From Lasiodiplodia sp. COLG20 (lineage: Eukaryota; Ascomycota; Dothideomycetes; Botryosphaeriales; Botryosphaeriaceae): 64,000 nt of DNA. How positions within the stretch are numbered: position 1 is the first letter of the stretch; the number at the start of each line of letters is the position of its first letter. The stretch covers positions 682,001 to 746,000 of the forward strand of contig VNWV01000010.1 in NCBI GenBank assembly GCA_009801085.1. Reading direction: 5' to 3'. Position numbers and translations under genes: made by a program. Shown here in pieces: positions 45,946-57,740 of this stretch. The notes beneath the pieces are model-generated. The model made no database searches. It was not told the DNA's origin and worked only from the letters and a program-made list of their open reading frames with translations.

Positions 45946-47376
45946 GGTGGATCGGTGCTGATGGGGTGGATTGGCTTGGGGAGTCTCGTGCATAATAACC
46001 CTTGTGGGTATGGAAAAGATCCTGAACATTGAGAAGTCGAGTCAAATACGAAGCTGCAGTGACCGCTGGTCGCTTTTAACTTTACTCCCTTCCTGATGTC
46101 CACTTGAACGTGAGGCCTTTTCGATGTCCGAGAGGTGGCCGGTCTTGTCATCCTGTTCCACCGGATTAAACATGCCCTGAAGGCTTTGGGATTCCCCATC
46201 TTCTTGCCTTCTGAGAGAAGTACGTCCATTTCCAGGTGACTGGCTACTGGCAAACAGCAAAAATAATGGCAAACAACGAATGGAAGAGAGGCGAAAACCA
46301 TGGAGTCCACCCGATCATCCGTCACTCCGAGAGTCCGCACAACAAATTTCTGATTCGATAATAGCCGCTTGTTTCTTCTTGATAGTGGTGCCAGCTCCTT
46401 TGAACACCCTGGCCATGGTGATCTCCACGAGTCCTTTCTCCAAGGGGTGATCTGGAAGCGTGCGTCTATTCATAGATTGGCTTCTGGTTCCATTGTTACT
46501 TGTTTTCGCTTTCGTCAAGGGCCGTTTGAGTCCTTTAGAGCCCTCACTACTAAGTTTTGTGGCTCCCACTTCTTCCGGGTGAGGCCCCCGTCCACTTCAA
46601 AAGCCCGCCAGTGTTGGATTCTTGTTTACTGAAATGCCGTATATCCTTCTACTATTGGCTTGCCCAGCTTTAGTGGATGACGCTCTCGACCAAGTGTGTA
46701 GCGCTTTCAGAGACCGTGAACTTAATTTTTGCATCGTGTTGTTTGAGATATTTTGCGAGCTTGCTGCACTTGCTGAACATGGATAATGTACGCGTAATGG
46801 TAATGCTACTTCATATCCTAATAATTAAGACTAGCTCGGTAGAATATCTGCAGTGTTGACTTCGCCATCATGGGCTGATTGAGTAATGAGGAGCTTTATT
46901 CTCGAGGGAAAAAAGTCAAGAGAATCAGCAATGTTCAACAATATCTTCATAGAAGTACTTGTCTTCTTTCCGGTAATTCAACGTGTAAAATTGAAACCTA
47001 TGTGCAAATACTTTGATCAAAGTTGAAAGTAACCTATGCTCCGTGAAACTTGAAGAAGGTATATAGAGCATACGTAGAGTACCTGTAGTAGAGTAGACAT
47101 ATATAAGCTGCTAGGTGATCGACTCTAGTAAATAGCAAATAGGGGTAAATATTATGGAATCCACCAGATGCCTGTTACTTACCTCTTTAATACTCGGTTC
47201 AATAAAGTTATCTTGCCTCCGCATTGAGCATGAAATAAGTACTGAAAACGAGAAAAAAGGCCGTATGCATATTGGTGAACATGTATTCCCTTCATCAAAT
47301 CATATATACAAGTAACTACATATAGACATTATGTTCCCACTTGGAACCCATTTTCCATACAACTCTCAAAGACGCT
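45946..47376. other. Intergenic, AT-rich right half
   Basis: Convergent region between two genes. No gene supported. The stretch 46620-47340 is AT-rich. Confidence 0.45.
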
Positions 47377-49284
47377 CTACCTGTGGTAGACAGTGGAAGC
47401 ATAATCCCTGAACAACTTCATGCCAGTAGCCCTGTAGGTGTCATCCTCGATGTAGCTGGTGACGTTGGCGTGGAAAACCATGTCCTTGGGGCTAGCAACA
47501 TCGTAGGGCTCCCACTTCTCGACGGTGGCGTTGCCCTGGAGGTTGTAGCCGTTGGGGTCGAGGTCGACGAAGAAGCTGGCCCAGGAGGCGCTCATGAACT
47601 TGGCGAGGTCGACGTAGTTCTGGCCACGGTTCTCGAAGGGCTTGGACGAGATGGGCTCGTTGTAGCCGGTGCCGAGAATGTTGTTGAAGACAAAGGCAAC
47701 CTCCTGGAAGTGGGCAGCAGCCGTGGCACCGTTGGGGATGGCGTTGAAGCGGAAGCAGTAGGCCGGCAGGCCGTGCTCAGCCCACCTCTCGCACGTCAGG
47801 CGGCGGTTGCCAACGAAGTAGTGGTCACCGTAGTAGGCGGCGCTGCGGCGGTACTGGGCGCCTTGGGGAGCACCGTAGCGGAAGTCAGGGGGCAGGAAGC
47901 CCAGCGGCGGCGAACCAGGAATACCCTCGGCGGGGATGTCCGGGTAGGCAGCAAGAATGGTGGATGTGAAGTTGGAAGGAATTCCAGAGGCTGTGACCTC
48001 GCATGAGTCCGGTTTATTTTGGCTGTTAGCGGAAGGACGGGCAGACGTACACTGAAGCGTCTTCACGAAGTCTTCGGTGGTATTGATACCCTGAGGTCCA
48101 AAAGATTGGCCCTCGTCCGAGTTTGCTCCGATGATGATGGGCACCTGGACGAAGTCACCCTTGACGAGTTGCTCCGAGGTCTTGCCAGCGATGAAGTCGT
48201 AGTCAATTGCCGGTCCCCAGCTGGTCAGAGCAGTCTGGTTGATGACGGCGTTGAGATCTTCGTAGGGCAGAGAACGCAGGCAAGCAAGACCATCGGTGGA
48301 GTTGGAGCAGCCAGTCTGCGAGAGGACCGTGTCGTACCTCGCCTGGAAGCCGGCGCTATCGTTCAGGCTGGAGTAGTAGATAGGGGAGCCAGACTCCATG
48401 ATGGCAGCACGGAAGAGACTGTCGTCACGGCCATTGTAGGCAGTCAGCTGGAAACCGACGGATGACCCACCGGCGGATTCTCCAAAGATGGTAACTTTGT
48501 CGGGATCACCTAAAAATGGATGAGTGATGCGAAAAACAGATGAAGGTGACGGAATGACGTACCGCCAAAAGCGGCAATGTTCTCCTGGAGCCAGTGAAGG
48601 GCCAGGCGTTGGTCACGAAGACCAATGTTGGTGTTGCCAGACTCTTGAACAGCATCACCATTCAGGAAACCCCAGGCACTGAGGCGGTAGTTGGTCGAGA
48701 CACCAATGAAAGGCTTGCCGATATCAACACCGTTCTGGACGATGAAAGACAAGTTGTACCGATGGTCGCCACCACCACCCTTTTTGCATATTAGTTGATG
48801 AATACATGGTAATGAAATATTGAAAACAAACCTGGGTGTAGCCACCACCGTGGATCCAAAAGGCCACAGGGAGAGACTGGTTCTCATAGCCTGAAGGCTT
48901 CACGACATTGAGGTACAAGCAGTCCTCGGAGATTTCGTAGCCAAATTGGTCAGACTATTATGGTTGTTAGTGGCTGACTCGTGCGTGAGAATAGAAGCCA
49001 AAACATACGCCGTAGCCAATGCACGAAGGAGCATAGCTGGTAGCGGACTGGGTACCCTCAAAGGTGCTATTGAGGGACTGAGGCACGCGGAACCTGAGCT
49101 CGCCGACAGGAGGCTGAGCAAAGGGAACACCGAGGAAGAAGTCCTGGTTGTACTCGGCGTTGTGAATGCCCTCAATGGTTCCGTTCTTCACGGAAGCAGT
49201 GGGAGCAGCAGCCCGGCGCGAGGCGGGAGCGGCAAGCGCGGCCTCGGAGGCGGCGAGCAAGATGGTGCTGTAGCCGTAACGCAT
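47377..49284 (-). CDS. Secreted type B carboxylesterase / lipase
   Basis: Alpha/beta-hydrolase of the cholinesterase/lipase family, cleaving carboxylic esters outside the cell. Model: exons 49284-49009, 48954-48832, 48779-48563, 48509-48051 and 47990-47377, giving 562 residues. Signal peptide MRYGYSTILLAASEAALA. Family blocks: FLGVPFAQPPVGELRF, SEDCLYLNV, oxyanion WIHGGGY, and catalytic Ser in FGESAGGSSVG. The acid is probably in ANSDEGQSF. The fourth intron (48050-47991, 60 nt, GCTAAC branch) is in frame; without it the protein gains 20 residues not found in the family, so splicing is favoured. The usual catalytic-His block near the end is not obvious. Confidence 0.88.
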
Positions 49285-49363
49285 CTTGACTTTTTGGGAA
49301 AAAGATGGAAAAGGCCGAAAGATCGCCTGGTGTTTCGTGAAACGGAAGTGCTGGAGCTGGGAG

Positions 49364-49370
49364 CTTTATA
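49364..49370 (-). promoter_or_regulatory. TATA box of the carboxylesterase gene
   Basis: TATAAAG on the minus strand, about 80 bp before the ATG. Confidence 0.5.
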
Positions 49371-51360
49371 GTGGTCGGCACAGGGCAATGATCATCGGGG
49401 AGGGAGGGAAGTGCCGAAGGTCCATGTTGTGGATTGCCGAAGTGAAGCCTGTTGGGAGGGAAAGTAGCTGAGGCGAGTCATTAGGCTATTGGGCTCGGAG
49501 TGGTGACGAGACGAAAGCCGGGGCGGGGATGCCATGTTGAGGGGTGCGCGGGCGGGGCTCTGTCTTGATCGAGGACGTGCAAAAGGTGGAGGCGGAGATG
49601 ATGGAGAAGGCAAGAAGCGCCGCCGAAGACGCGGCAAGTGCACCCCGGCGATGCACCGCCGTGCCGGGACGAATTAGCGAGACGCTCCCCGCAAAGCGAT
49701 CTTCTGCACTGCGCCGCACCCCAGACCCGACCCGCGCAGCCCAACAACACAGCGTCAGCGAAGTGCCGCGCGCCTTCCCGCTCGCCGTCAGCAGTTGCGC
49801 CATGAGGAGTACGTTCCCTGCTGCCGATATGTCGATGATGCGGTGGGTCTTCGGCCACCGGGCCTTGGCTTGTCCTTGGCCCGCAACCCTGGCCGTTTCT
49901 GGAATCAGGAAGCGCCTGGACGCGCTTGAGCCCCGTGGGGTGCAGGGGTCCCGTCAGTCCACGCCCTCTCCAACAGCGCCTTTGCCGACCGGAAAACGTT
50001 GCCATGACTTGTGACGGCAGGATCCGTGGTTCGACCGTCTTGTTTCATCACCAAATCCTCTCATGTCGTCGTCTCACTTCGAGCTGACCGTGGTCGCCGA
50101 CTCAGGCACACATGGCTAAGCTTTACGCCCGAGAGCCTCACCCACCTGCCAAGTCGAAGTAATGCGTCAGACCAATATCGGCTCCCACTACAGTAGCCAA
50201 GTCGTCCATCCACTTCCTCATACCGCCTGGCCGACCCCGCTTGTCCGCAGGAAGGATGGGGTGCGCAAATTTCAGGAACGCGCAACAAGGCCGTTAAGGT
50301 CCACTTTTGGCGCCAATCCTGACCCATCGTCTTTTGCCGCATAATACGAATACCGATCCCTGTCCTTTTCTCCTTATAGTGTGAAGTTCGGCAGTTGAGC
50401 TTGCCGATAACATGGGTGAAGAGAGTGGTACAAAGTCACGGTGGATCAGCTGCCTTTTACGTCAGGCGCTGCATCTGGCAGTTCGCCGCTTTTCCCTGCA
50501 CTGGTCAATTTCGGAGTCCGCGGTCGCCCGATCTTTCTAGGAAACGAACCACGCCCAAGCGGTCAAACGTTCTGTCGATCATTTACTGCACGACCGACCT
50601 TAGCATTTCTATCTGTCTGCAAAACTCATCGCGAATGATCGTGCCTGAGTCAAACATTGAAGGGACAAGCTTAAGCATACATGCTAAGCTCAAGTCTATC
50701 TCTCGCTACCACTATCCCGGATAAACCCTGTCCTTACCATTCATACGTTATCTGCAGCTCACCGCTCTAGTGCGTCTAGTATTCGGTAGAGGGTCTCTAG
50801 GTGATTTCTACTTTTAGAACCCGACCCTCATGCAAGTTCTCCAGCTTCTACGGTCCCTAGCATCAAGTTTATTAAGACCCTTCACTTTTGTCCCGCACTC
50901 CGTACTCTCGATGATATTCATGCCGACCCTTGTCCTTATTCACGCTCGGAGATCCGCTCCCTGAGAATGCATAGAACTTCGGTGATGCTCGTAATTTACG
51001 CGCTTCTTTTTTAGTCTGTACTGCTAAAGTTATCTGAGAAGGACGCCGAGTTTTCGGCTTCATGGACAGCCGGCCCCGAAACAGATGTGCCGAGTGCTGC
51101 CGCCTGCTTGAGGCCCCAAAACAGCACCTCCATATCCATTGTATCCGCATATTGTTCCTGTCGAATATCCCGAGGCAGATGCTTCCATAACTCACACACG
51201 ATGAGAGCGTCAGAAGAAGCCGTGGCGTCTCGTCGCCTGCATTGCCCGCAATCAAGTATCCCAACCTTTAAGTTTTCCCTGTGTATTGTCGCTTTCATTC
51301 ATAAGTTACCGTGGTAAGCCATTGCCATCATCCAGCTGAAGATCAGAAGAGTCCAGCCCA
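49371..51360. other. Intergenic
   Basis: No gene I can support over 2 kb. The frame at 51298-51011 (minus) reads protein-like (CELWKHLPRDIRQEQ) but has no homologue that I recognise. Confidence 0.4.
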
Positions 51361-51960
51361 TCATCCTCCGCCGCTGATCAGCTCCTCCGTCCACCCCAAC
51401 ACGCTCCGCACCGCCTCGCGCCTCGTCGGTGCGATAGCTAGCCGCAGCAGCGCGTGCGCCCGCCGCAGCTCCTGGAAGCTGGTTCCCCTTGGCCCGTCGG
51501 GTGCGCAGCCTCCGCCGTTGCCGCCGGCGCCACTACCACTATTGGTGCTGGCATTGGTGTTGGCGTTGGTGCTGGCGACGCGCTGGTTGCCATTGCGGTG
51601 GTTCTGCTGCTGCTGGCGGTCGTGGCGGAAGAGCAGCGCGCGGTAGCCGCCGTCGTCGCCGTGGCCGATGGCGACGTCGTAGGTGTAGCGGCAGCCGAAG
51701 AGGACGCGGGCGTTGGCTGTGCGTGTTGCGCAAGACGGGGTTAGCGAAGGATATCGGGAGGGGTGATGGTTTATGGTATGGCGGGATGGGGCATGAGGAG
51801 ATAGAAGTGTTTGATGCAATGCGCGCGCGCGCGCAGAGGTCGCCGGCGCAGGGCAATTCACGGAAGCTGTGTGTGTCGCGGACGTACCTTTGATCTGGTC
51901 GATCATGAGGGCGCAGGTGTGGAGCTCGGACTCCAAGGCTTGGTCGTGGGCTTGCGCCAT
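51361..51960 (-). CDS. Small conserved protein with Q/N-rich insert
   Basis: Model: exons 51960-51888 (MAQAHDQALESELHTCALMIDQIK) and 51716-51361, intron 171 nt (GTACGT..CAG) containing a (GC)n run, giving 142 residues. The first exon is an amphipathic helix. The second has a compact block GCRYTYDVAIGHGDDGGYRALLF, then a low-complexity run of Gln, Asn, Thr, Ser and Gly, and a C-terminal helix (ELRRAHALLRLAIAPTRREAVRSVLGWTEELI). I do not know a function. The two good terminal blocks around a disordered insert suggest a real, fast-evolving gene. Confidence 0.6.
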   Translation of the reverse strand: MAQAHDQALESELHTCALMIDQIKGTSATHTASVNCPAPATSARARALHQTLLSPHAPSRHTINHHPSRYPSLTPSCATRTANARVLFGCRYTYDVAIGHGDDGGYRALLFRHDRQQQQNHRNGNQRVASTNANTNASTNSGSGAGGNGGGCAPDGPRGTSFQELRRAHALLRLAIAPTRREAVRSVLGWTEELISGGG

Positions 51961-52700
51961 CTTGGAATGGATTGGGGAAAGCTTGTGGTGGTTTCTTGGT
52001 GAGCCGGCGGTTGTGTGTGCGCGTTTTTGAGCTTGGGGGTGGATGGAGGGAGAGTCGGGGTGGAAGTTATGGATCGGGGTTTGTGCGGCGGCGGCAGCGG
52101 TGACATTATTGTCAATAGAAGCAGCTGACTGGTTGTCTCCATCAGTTACACCTTTGGAAGAGCACGGCCTCGTGAGTGCGCGGAGATGAGGAACCGTAGT
52201 AACTCGCGGCGCATTCAGATGGGCTGTGGACAATGCCGCTCCAGCGCATGAGCTTCTTAGAGGAATTGGAAGGAATGACTTGGGATGAATGGCGTTTCAC
52301 TGGTCAATATGATCACGAAGATGAGGCAAAGTGGAAGTCAAGTGAAGAAGAAATTTCATTCAAAGCTGTTTGTATGCGATCGGAGACGAGAAGAGAACTG
52401 GAAAGCTGACCGAATCGGTCTATTACCCACCCAGCCCTTCCAACACTTGAGATTGGAAAGACTGAATTCCTTCGAAGGCGCGCCAAAAGGACCCCTGGGC
52501 TGGCCCTTGTTGCTTGGCTTCCAACCATTGGTTATCTGCCTTCGAAGACCCTGACCACGCAATATTTATAGAGGATAGCGTCCGTTTCCTCTTGAAGCCT
52601 TCAGTCCGTCAATATCTTTCGTTTGCTTAGATCTAAGCCCTCTTAGAGGTCATAGAGTCTTATGCAGTCCCAACTCCCACTTGAGATAAGCCAACAGCGA
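51961..52700. other. Intergenic
   Basis: No gene seen. Promoter of the small leftward gene at its left end. Confidence 0.4.
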
Positions 52701-52705
52701 AGCTT

Positions 52706-52927
52706 TGTAACCCCCAGATCCCACTTGGTCTATGTCCAGAGTCAAAGAACCGAAACCCCCAGATCCCACTTGATCTAAGCCAGAAGGCAAAGACTCATAG
52801 CCACCAGATCCCACTTGGTCTAAGCCCAGAGGCAAAGGACCGTAGCCCCCAGATCCCACTTGGCCAGGAAGAGCCGACGGTAACCCCCAGGGTCCCACTT
52901 GATCTAAGCCAAAAGGCAAAGAGAGTT
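52706..52927. repeat. 45-bp minisatellite, about five units
   Basis: Unit of about 45 bp, core 'ccagatcccacttggtc', then 'taagcc.agaggcaaag', repeated five times with 5-20% differences; one unit is about 7 bp shorter. Read on the minus strand without stops it gives repeats of GLDQVGSGGY. The frame has no ATG before an upstream stop, so coding is doubtful. Confidence 0.85.
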
Positions 52928-53389
52928 GAAGACGAAGAAGGTGAGAGGACGTGGGGTTTATGTAGATGCTGGAAGTGGCCCCTGCGCAGAGCGCCGGCTA
53001 ATGGTCACTTGCCTACCTATGCCCAGGCAACGCTCTCACCCAGTGATTGGTCAGATGCGTAACAGAGGCACGTGTTACTGGTGGCAATCTTCCAAACTAA
53101 CGTCAGAGTCAGAACAGTGTTGATCAAGGCTCTGGGCTCTCACTTTCTTAGAGCTTCCATATGCACGCACACACTGCCAAGGCCCGGTCAAGGGAACTGA
53201 ACCCATCCACAAGCACCGCAAAGCGAAGATCGAACCCACAAGCACTTCAGTCACACGCATCTCCCTACAAGCGTCGCCGTCGTCCGCTCTACGCAATGTT
53301 CGCTAGCGCTGACGCCTCCGCAAACATGGCGCTGCGCGGCCTTTTGTCGTCAGGTCTGTAGTTCTTGAAGCTCTTCCCTCCAATCTCGC

Positions 53390-54050
53390 GTTTCTCACTC
53401 GCAAACTCCTGCTTCAGAGCCGCTTTGACGGCCGCCACGATCTTCCCATACCAGGCCCGATACCGTTTCCATCGACCGCGGGTGGTTCAGCCATTTGTCA
53501 GCTTCGCGAAGGCATCTCCGCATCGAACCAGCTGCGTCAACCGAATAAAGCGTCCGATAGAACGCCCAGGCTAGGCATCTGGATGGCGAAAATTCTGGAC
53601 AGTGCTGTCGGCCTTGCCGAGTACGACCAGATTGCACCGGTGCCTGAATGAGAATGAGTGCTTTTTGGCAATGCACCAAGCTTCGGGAGTCAGCGATGAC
53701 CTGAAGCACGTCCCTCCCATGAGCTCAACGGTATCGGCTCCTCAAGGCGCTCCAGCAACGCTTCGCAGACGGAGTGGACCAAGGACATCCGGAGGTGGGA
53801 AGTTTTGTCCGTCGTGCGCAACCCCATCCGGCCCCCAGTCAGCGCGAGAGGAAGTAGTGCAACTACCGCTTCCACCGCGGCACCACCGCTGTGCTCAATG
53901 AAAAGATAATGAAGAAGGAGGGCATCAGCAAGTACGTAACTGTGCACGAGCTCACGGAGGGTGAGCAAACTGCGAGAGGATGGACGTCGATGAGTAAGCG
54001 CGGTGAGGGCATAAAAGCAAGAAGAAGTCAATGTAGACTCTGGCAAGGAA
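53390..54050 (-). pseudogene. Possible decayed BTB-like gene
   Basis: Minus-strand fragments in different frames recall the fungal BTB pattern: LRELVHSYVLADALLLHYL (about 53990-53930), then YRTLYSVDAAGSMRRC (about 53560-53510). Between them the frame shifts and no splice model restores one. Weak call based on two short resemblances. Confidence 0.25.
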
Positions 54051-54674
54051 GTGCTTTAGCTTGAACAAGTAACCAAATCAATCCACTTAGCGCTTACTTC
54101 TGAGAAGAGCACGGCGGTAACAGGTGGAAGGGAACGTATGTAGGCTTGGGGGTGGGTGTTTTGAAAAATGGCAACCAATGTCGTTCACTGATGTACGATA
54201 CTTGCGAGAGGGGTATCGCAGCCGAAGTCATGTCGTGGGTAGCTGAAGCCATCGCCCGGATCGAACTACCCACATATGTTGGTTTTCTAAAAACAAAAAA
54301 TGAAACAAAGAAAGGGAGAAGAAAGAAGAAAAGGTTGAGGTATAGTCATGCCTGGGACCTTTCTGTTCTTCACACTAGCCTCTGGCTGCAGTAACCCTCT
54401 TTACGCGGCGTAGCCCCTTGTGCCGGAAGACGCTTTTCCCGTCAGTAATGGTCTCTAAGACAAGGAGTAACTCTAGCTGTCCAAGAACCGGAAGAGATTT
54501 TACAACGGGCTGGATAATTACAACTTCCACTCCGAGATGTACATAACAAGCGCTAAGCTCAAAAAAATTAACGAGAAGCCGCCGCAAGAAGAAAAGTGAT
54601 ATCAAATACTGATGGGGTATCTTAAATACGAACGGAAACCTTGCATGCGGCCTTTCCTGAAGTGCATGAAGTGG
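54051..54674. other. Intergenic
   Basis: No gene seen. It includes a purine-rich stretch (54290-54340). Confidence 0.4.
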
Positions 54675-55880
54675 TCATATTCCGAAGCTACTCATGACAT
54701 CACCTAAGGTCTTCTCTTTCGCTGCGCGCAGTTTGCGTCTCTTTCTCGGAGGCTCTGCAGGAGTTGGAGGTTTCTTGGTCTCCTCGCCACCAAGCTCTGT
54801 GGGGTTGGCCCGCCAGAACCATAATGCCCTGCCTTCTTCTGGCATCACCAAGGTTGTCGAACGCTTGAATAATGAGAGCACGGGTTTCTCGTCGGTTTCG
54901 ATTTTGGCGGGTAAAGACAGGGTTGGGGATGCGGCACGTCGATAGTAGGCGCGCATGGCATCATGCACGTTGGAACTAAAAGTCCATTCGATGTTGAGCT
55001 CATGAGCCGTCGAGTTTCTGGATCTGAGTTCAGCATCCTGCGTTCTGATTGTCAATGGAACTTACCGGATAGCTGATTTCCAACCAAGCTCCTCTGCTTT
55101 GTCGAGGCGAACATTACATCCACTCAGGTTGCAGAGGGTTAAAGCTGGAAATGTGCGTAGATAGCCTAATGTACGGGTGGATATGTATGGGAGGCAGACG
55201 AGAAGTAAAACGCGGAGCTTGGAGAAGACATGGCCATCCTTTGCAGCTTCACTCCAGCCTCTTATGACGCGGTCATCCATACTATCCGAGCTCGGGCCAA
55301 GGATGGCGAGAGCACCGAGGTTCCGGATCTTGGTCATCTTGGCCCAGTCATGCTTGGAAAGCTCAGGGTCTTGTAGCGTCAAGTGAGTGACCCATTCGAA
55401 GTTTGGCGCAATAATTTGCTTAACGATTTCATTAAATGCGTAATGGGCATTCAAGTTCAACAAGGGGATTTTGCGTGTTTCCTGGAAAGCGTGGCGCTCG
55501 TCAGGATAAGCTCTGACAAATAGGCGCCAGACGCGCAAAGAGTCAAGGCGATAGCGTCGGATCTGGGCCCAAATCTTTCTTCCAACGGTCCACGGAACGC
55601 AGGCAATGGTTTCGTAGTCCAGATTATTGAGCTGCAGAAGCACAGAGCGAATGGCAACCTGCTCCAGGCAGGCGGCTCCCGTGGATTCGGTGTTCCGAAA
55701 GTCGACAAGATCGGCAACAGCTCCGGTAGTCGCAGTGACCCATGAGGGGTACATGGAGGTCATGCTGCAGTGTGTCTCGGAGAAGACCTGGCCACTTCCC
55801 TGGTCATAGGACTCATGCGCATGGTGGACGCGACGGCGCGATATGAAGCGCGTCAGGAAAGGTTGCGGGCGGTGTTCCAT
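54675..55880 (-). CDS. LRR/F-box-like protein of unknown function
   Basis: Model: exons 55880-55066 and 55023-54675 with a 42-nt intron (GTAAGT..CAG; joins KSAIR to SRNSTAHELN), giving 387 residues. The start at MEHRPQPF is chosen over an upstream in-frame Met at 56075, which would run into the divergent promoter. The body has Leu-rich segments (LEQVAIRSVLLQLNNLDYETIACVPW, VTHLTLQDPEL, LRVLLLVCLPYIS, FPALTLCNLSGC) in the style of fungal F-box/LRR hypothetical proteins; no clear F-box. The C-terminus is basic (PRKRRKLRAAKEK), a possible nuclear localisation signal. Function unknown. Confidence 0.75.
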
Positions 55881-56156
55881 GGCGACTGTGCGCAAAGCGA
55901 GCGTGCAGAAGAATGCATCAGTTGCGGGGTGAGCACATAAGAGAAAGTTGCGAAAGCGACAGTGTGTGGAGTAGTGTGAGTGGCCAGGAGAAAGTGTCTC
56001 ATATGTGCGCGTGCTTATCGATAGCTGCCGCCGATGCTCCCGCACCTTAGACTCGGTCTCCGCAATCGCTCTCACTCATATACCCTCCCCTCCTCCGCTC
56101 TCGCTCCGCCTCCAATGCTGCTGGAGCCATGTGCCCCACGGTAACCCGTCTCGAAG
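55881..56156. promoter_or_regulatory. Bidirectional promoter, LRR-like / J-protein genes
   Basis: 276 bp between divergent starts, with C/T-rich tracts near 56090 and no TATA box. Inferred from arrangement. Confidence 0.5.
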
Positions 56157-57038
56157 ATGCTCATCAAGAAGCCCGGCCTCGTCCTCTGCTCGTACCAGAG
56201 CGTTCAATGTGCGGCGCCACAGTCTAATGCGTCATCATCCGCACGCCGCTCCCGACACCCAGTCCATATCCGCACCTACGCCGACGTCGCCAGCACGCAT
56301 GGCGCATGCGATAGCGAACACTTTCCGTGGCCGGCGTCTGCCAGTCAGGGAAAGCTGCCCACGCCGTACGAGATTCTCAAGCTGAGAAAGGGCTCGCCCT
56401 ACAACAAGCGCAGTTTCTACGAGCTTGTGAAGATATACCACCCGGATCGCGCTCTTCCCTCGCATGTCCGATCCGACATCTGTCCGCATCCCATTCGCCT
56501 GGAGCGCTACCGCTTGATCGTCGCCGCCCACACGATACTGTCCGATCCGTCGAAACGCAGCGCATACGATCGCTGGGGCGCCGGCTGGGGCAGCGCAAGG
56601 GACATACAGCCCCCTGCGTACGACCGCGTGTACAAGTGGAAGCCTGGCGAGGATCCGACGGTTAATGCGACTTGGGAAGACTGGGAGCGCTGGTACAACC
56701 GCGACCAGAAGAGCGATCAGCACCCCATATTTATGTCCAATGGAACGTTCGTAGGACTCATATTTCTCGCTGCTGCCTTGGGTGGGTACGGCCAGGCTAC
56801 TCGGGCAGGACAATGGGGGAATACCATGATTGAGCAGAGGGACATTGTGCACGCCGAGACAAGCAGAGAGTTGAAGAGGGTCAAGCAAGCCGCCATGGCC
56901 TGTGGCGATCGCGAGCAGAGAATCCAGAGTTTCTTGCGACATAGAGATGCGGCTACAAATGGCGAAGAAGCCTACAGGAGGCTTCTACCGTACAAGGAGG
57001 TTTGTTCCAGTGAGAATGTCAAGGGCACCGAGCTCTGA
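56157..57038 (+). CDS. Membrane-anchored J-domain (DnaJ-like) protein, probably mitochondrial
   Basis: Single exon, 293 residues. The first ~45 residues are rich in Arg, Ser and Ala with almost no acidic residues, like a mitochondrial presequence. The J domain spans about 68-140: TPYEILKL, the HPD triad at 95-97 (KIYHPDRAL), and AHTILSDPSKRSAYDRWG. A Trp/Tyr-rich linker and one helix (about 192-211, FVGLIFLAAALGGYG) follow, then a charged C-terminal helix. J proteins stimulate Hsp70 ATPase. The single membrane helix suggests an inner-membrane or similar anchored co-chaperone; the orthologue is not identified. Confidence 0.85.
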   Translation: MLIKKPGLVLCSYQSVQCAAPQSNASSSARRSRHPVHIRTYADVASTHGACDSEHFPWPASASQGKLPTPYEILKLRKGSPYNKRSFYELVKIYHPDRALPSHVRSDICPHPIRLERYRLIVAAHTILSDPSKRSAYDRWGAGWGSARDIQPPAYDRVYKWKPGEDPTVNATWEDWERWYNRDQKSDQHPIFMSNGTFVGLIFLAAALGGYGQATRAGQWGNTMIEQRDIVHAETSRELKRVKQAAMACGDREQRIQSFLRHRDAATNGEEAYRRLLPYKEVCSSENVKGTEL

Positions 57039-57740
57039 GGGCCATCGTCTCGGGTTCGGCAACTCCGGTGGACCTTCACCGGTCGAGCTTTGGCTTACCA
57101 CTCTCGGCATTGAGCGGATGGCGTTTGGAGTCTTGGTTCATACCAGGAAGGCGTTGTAGGGTATTTGCGGTCGATTTCTTAGCAATAACAGCTGAAGCAA
57201 CCTGATGGAGCTCAATGCACCTTGAACGGCCACGCCCTTGTGTTTCCGTCGCCACATCTGACCACTGACCACCAACTGGTCCAAGACAACAGCGGCCATG
57301 GTAGAATACGGGTTGCCGCTGACTCCCACGTCATCCACGATCATCAGCGGCAACACCACAAGAACTGAATGAAGGGCCCCCAACAACGACCACGCCATGG
57401 TAATGTTCGGATGCTACGCTGCCTAACCCCACACAGTCAATGAGTCGATGTAGCGCTTCGACAACAGCTCTGAGTGGCGCACACGACTAAGATCATCGGC
57501 GGCGGCCCGTTAAACCTGTTTCAGCTTCTGCTCAGGGTTCCCTCGGCCAGCTGCTGCGCCACAGTTGTGACGATGCGCTGGACACCGGCCCTCTCCACTG
57601 TTACTGCCACAGCTATCGCTGCCCTTGCCGTTTGTATATATTTCGCCCCTCCGGACACTCTCTCTGCCGCTACACAGCAGCTGCTTCGCACCCTTGCCTT
57701 TCCACCTGCATACTTTACCTCCAAATCGACGACTTCAAAA
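57039..57740. other. Intergenic, upstream of chitinase
   Basis: An in-frame extension of the chitinase gene from an ATG at 57573 would add 56 residues with a hydrophobic helix. I consider it less likely than the start at 57741. No other gene supported. Confidence 0.4.

Noticed and set aside
47991..48050. 28-nt GT..AG segment (48050-48023) in the esterase gene as an intron
   Set aside because: Too short and breaks the frame; the 60-nt choice keeps the frame and restores the family sequence.
49481..50014. Opposed open frames of 174 and 156 codons
   Set aside because: Mutual shadows in GC-rich DNA with no motifs.
51011..51298. 95-codon minus-strand frame with a plausible-looking middle
   Set aside because: No recognisable homology, overlapping a second frame; insufficient evidence.
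52706..52927. CRISPR-like array
   Set aside because: Units are tandem without unique spacers; eukaryotic context; it is a minisatellite.
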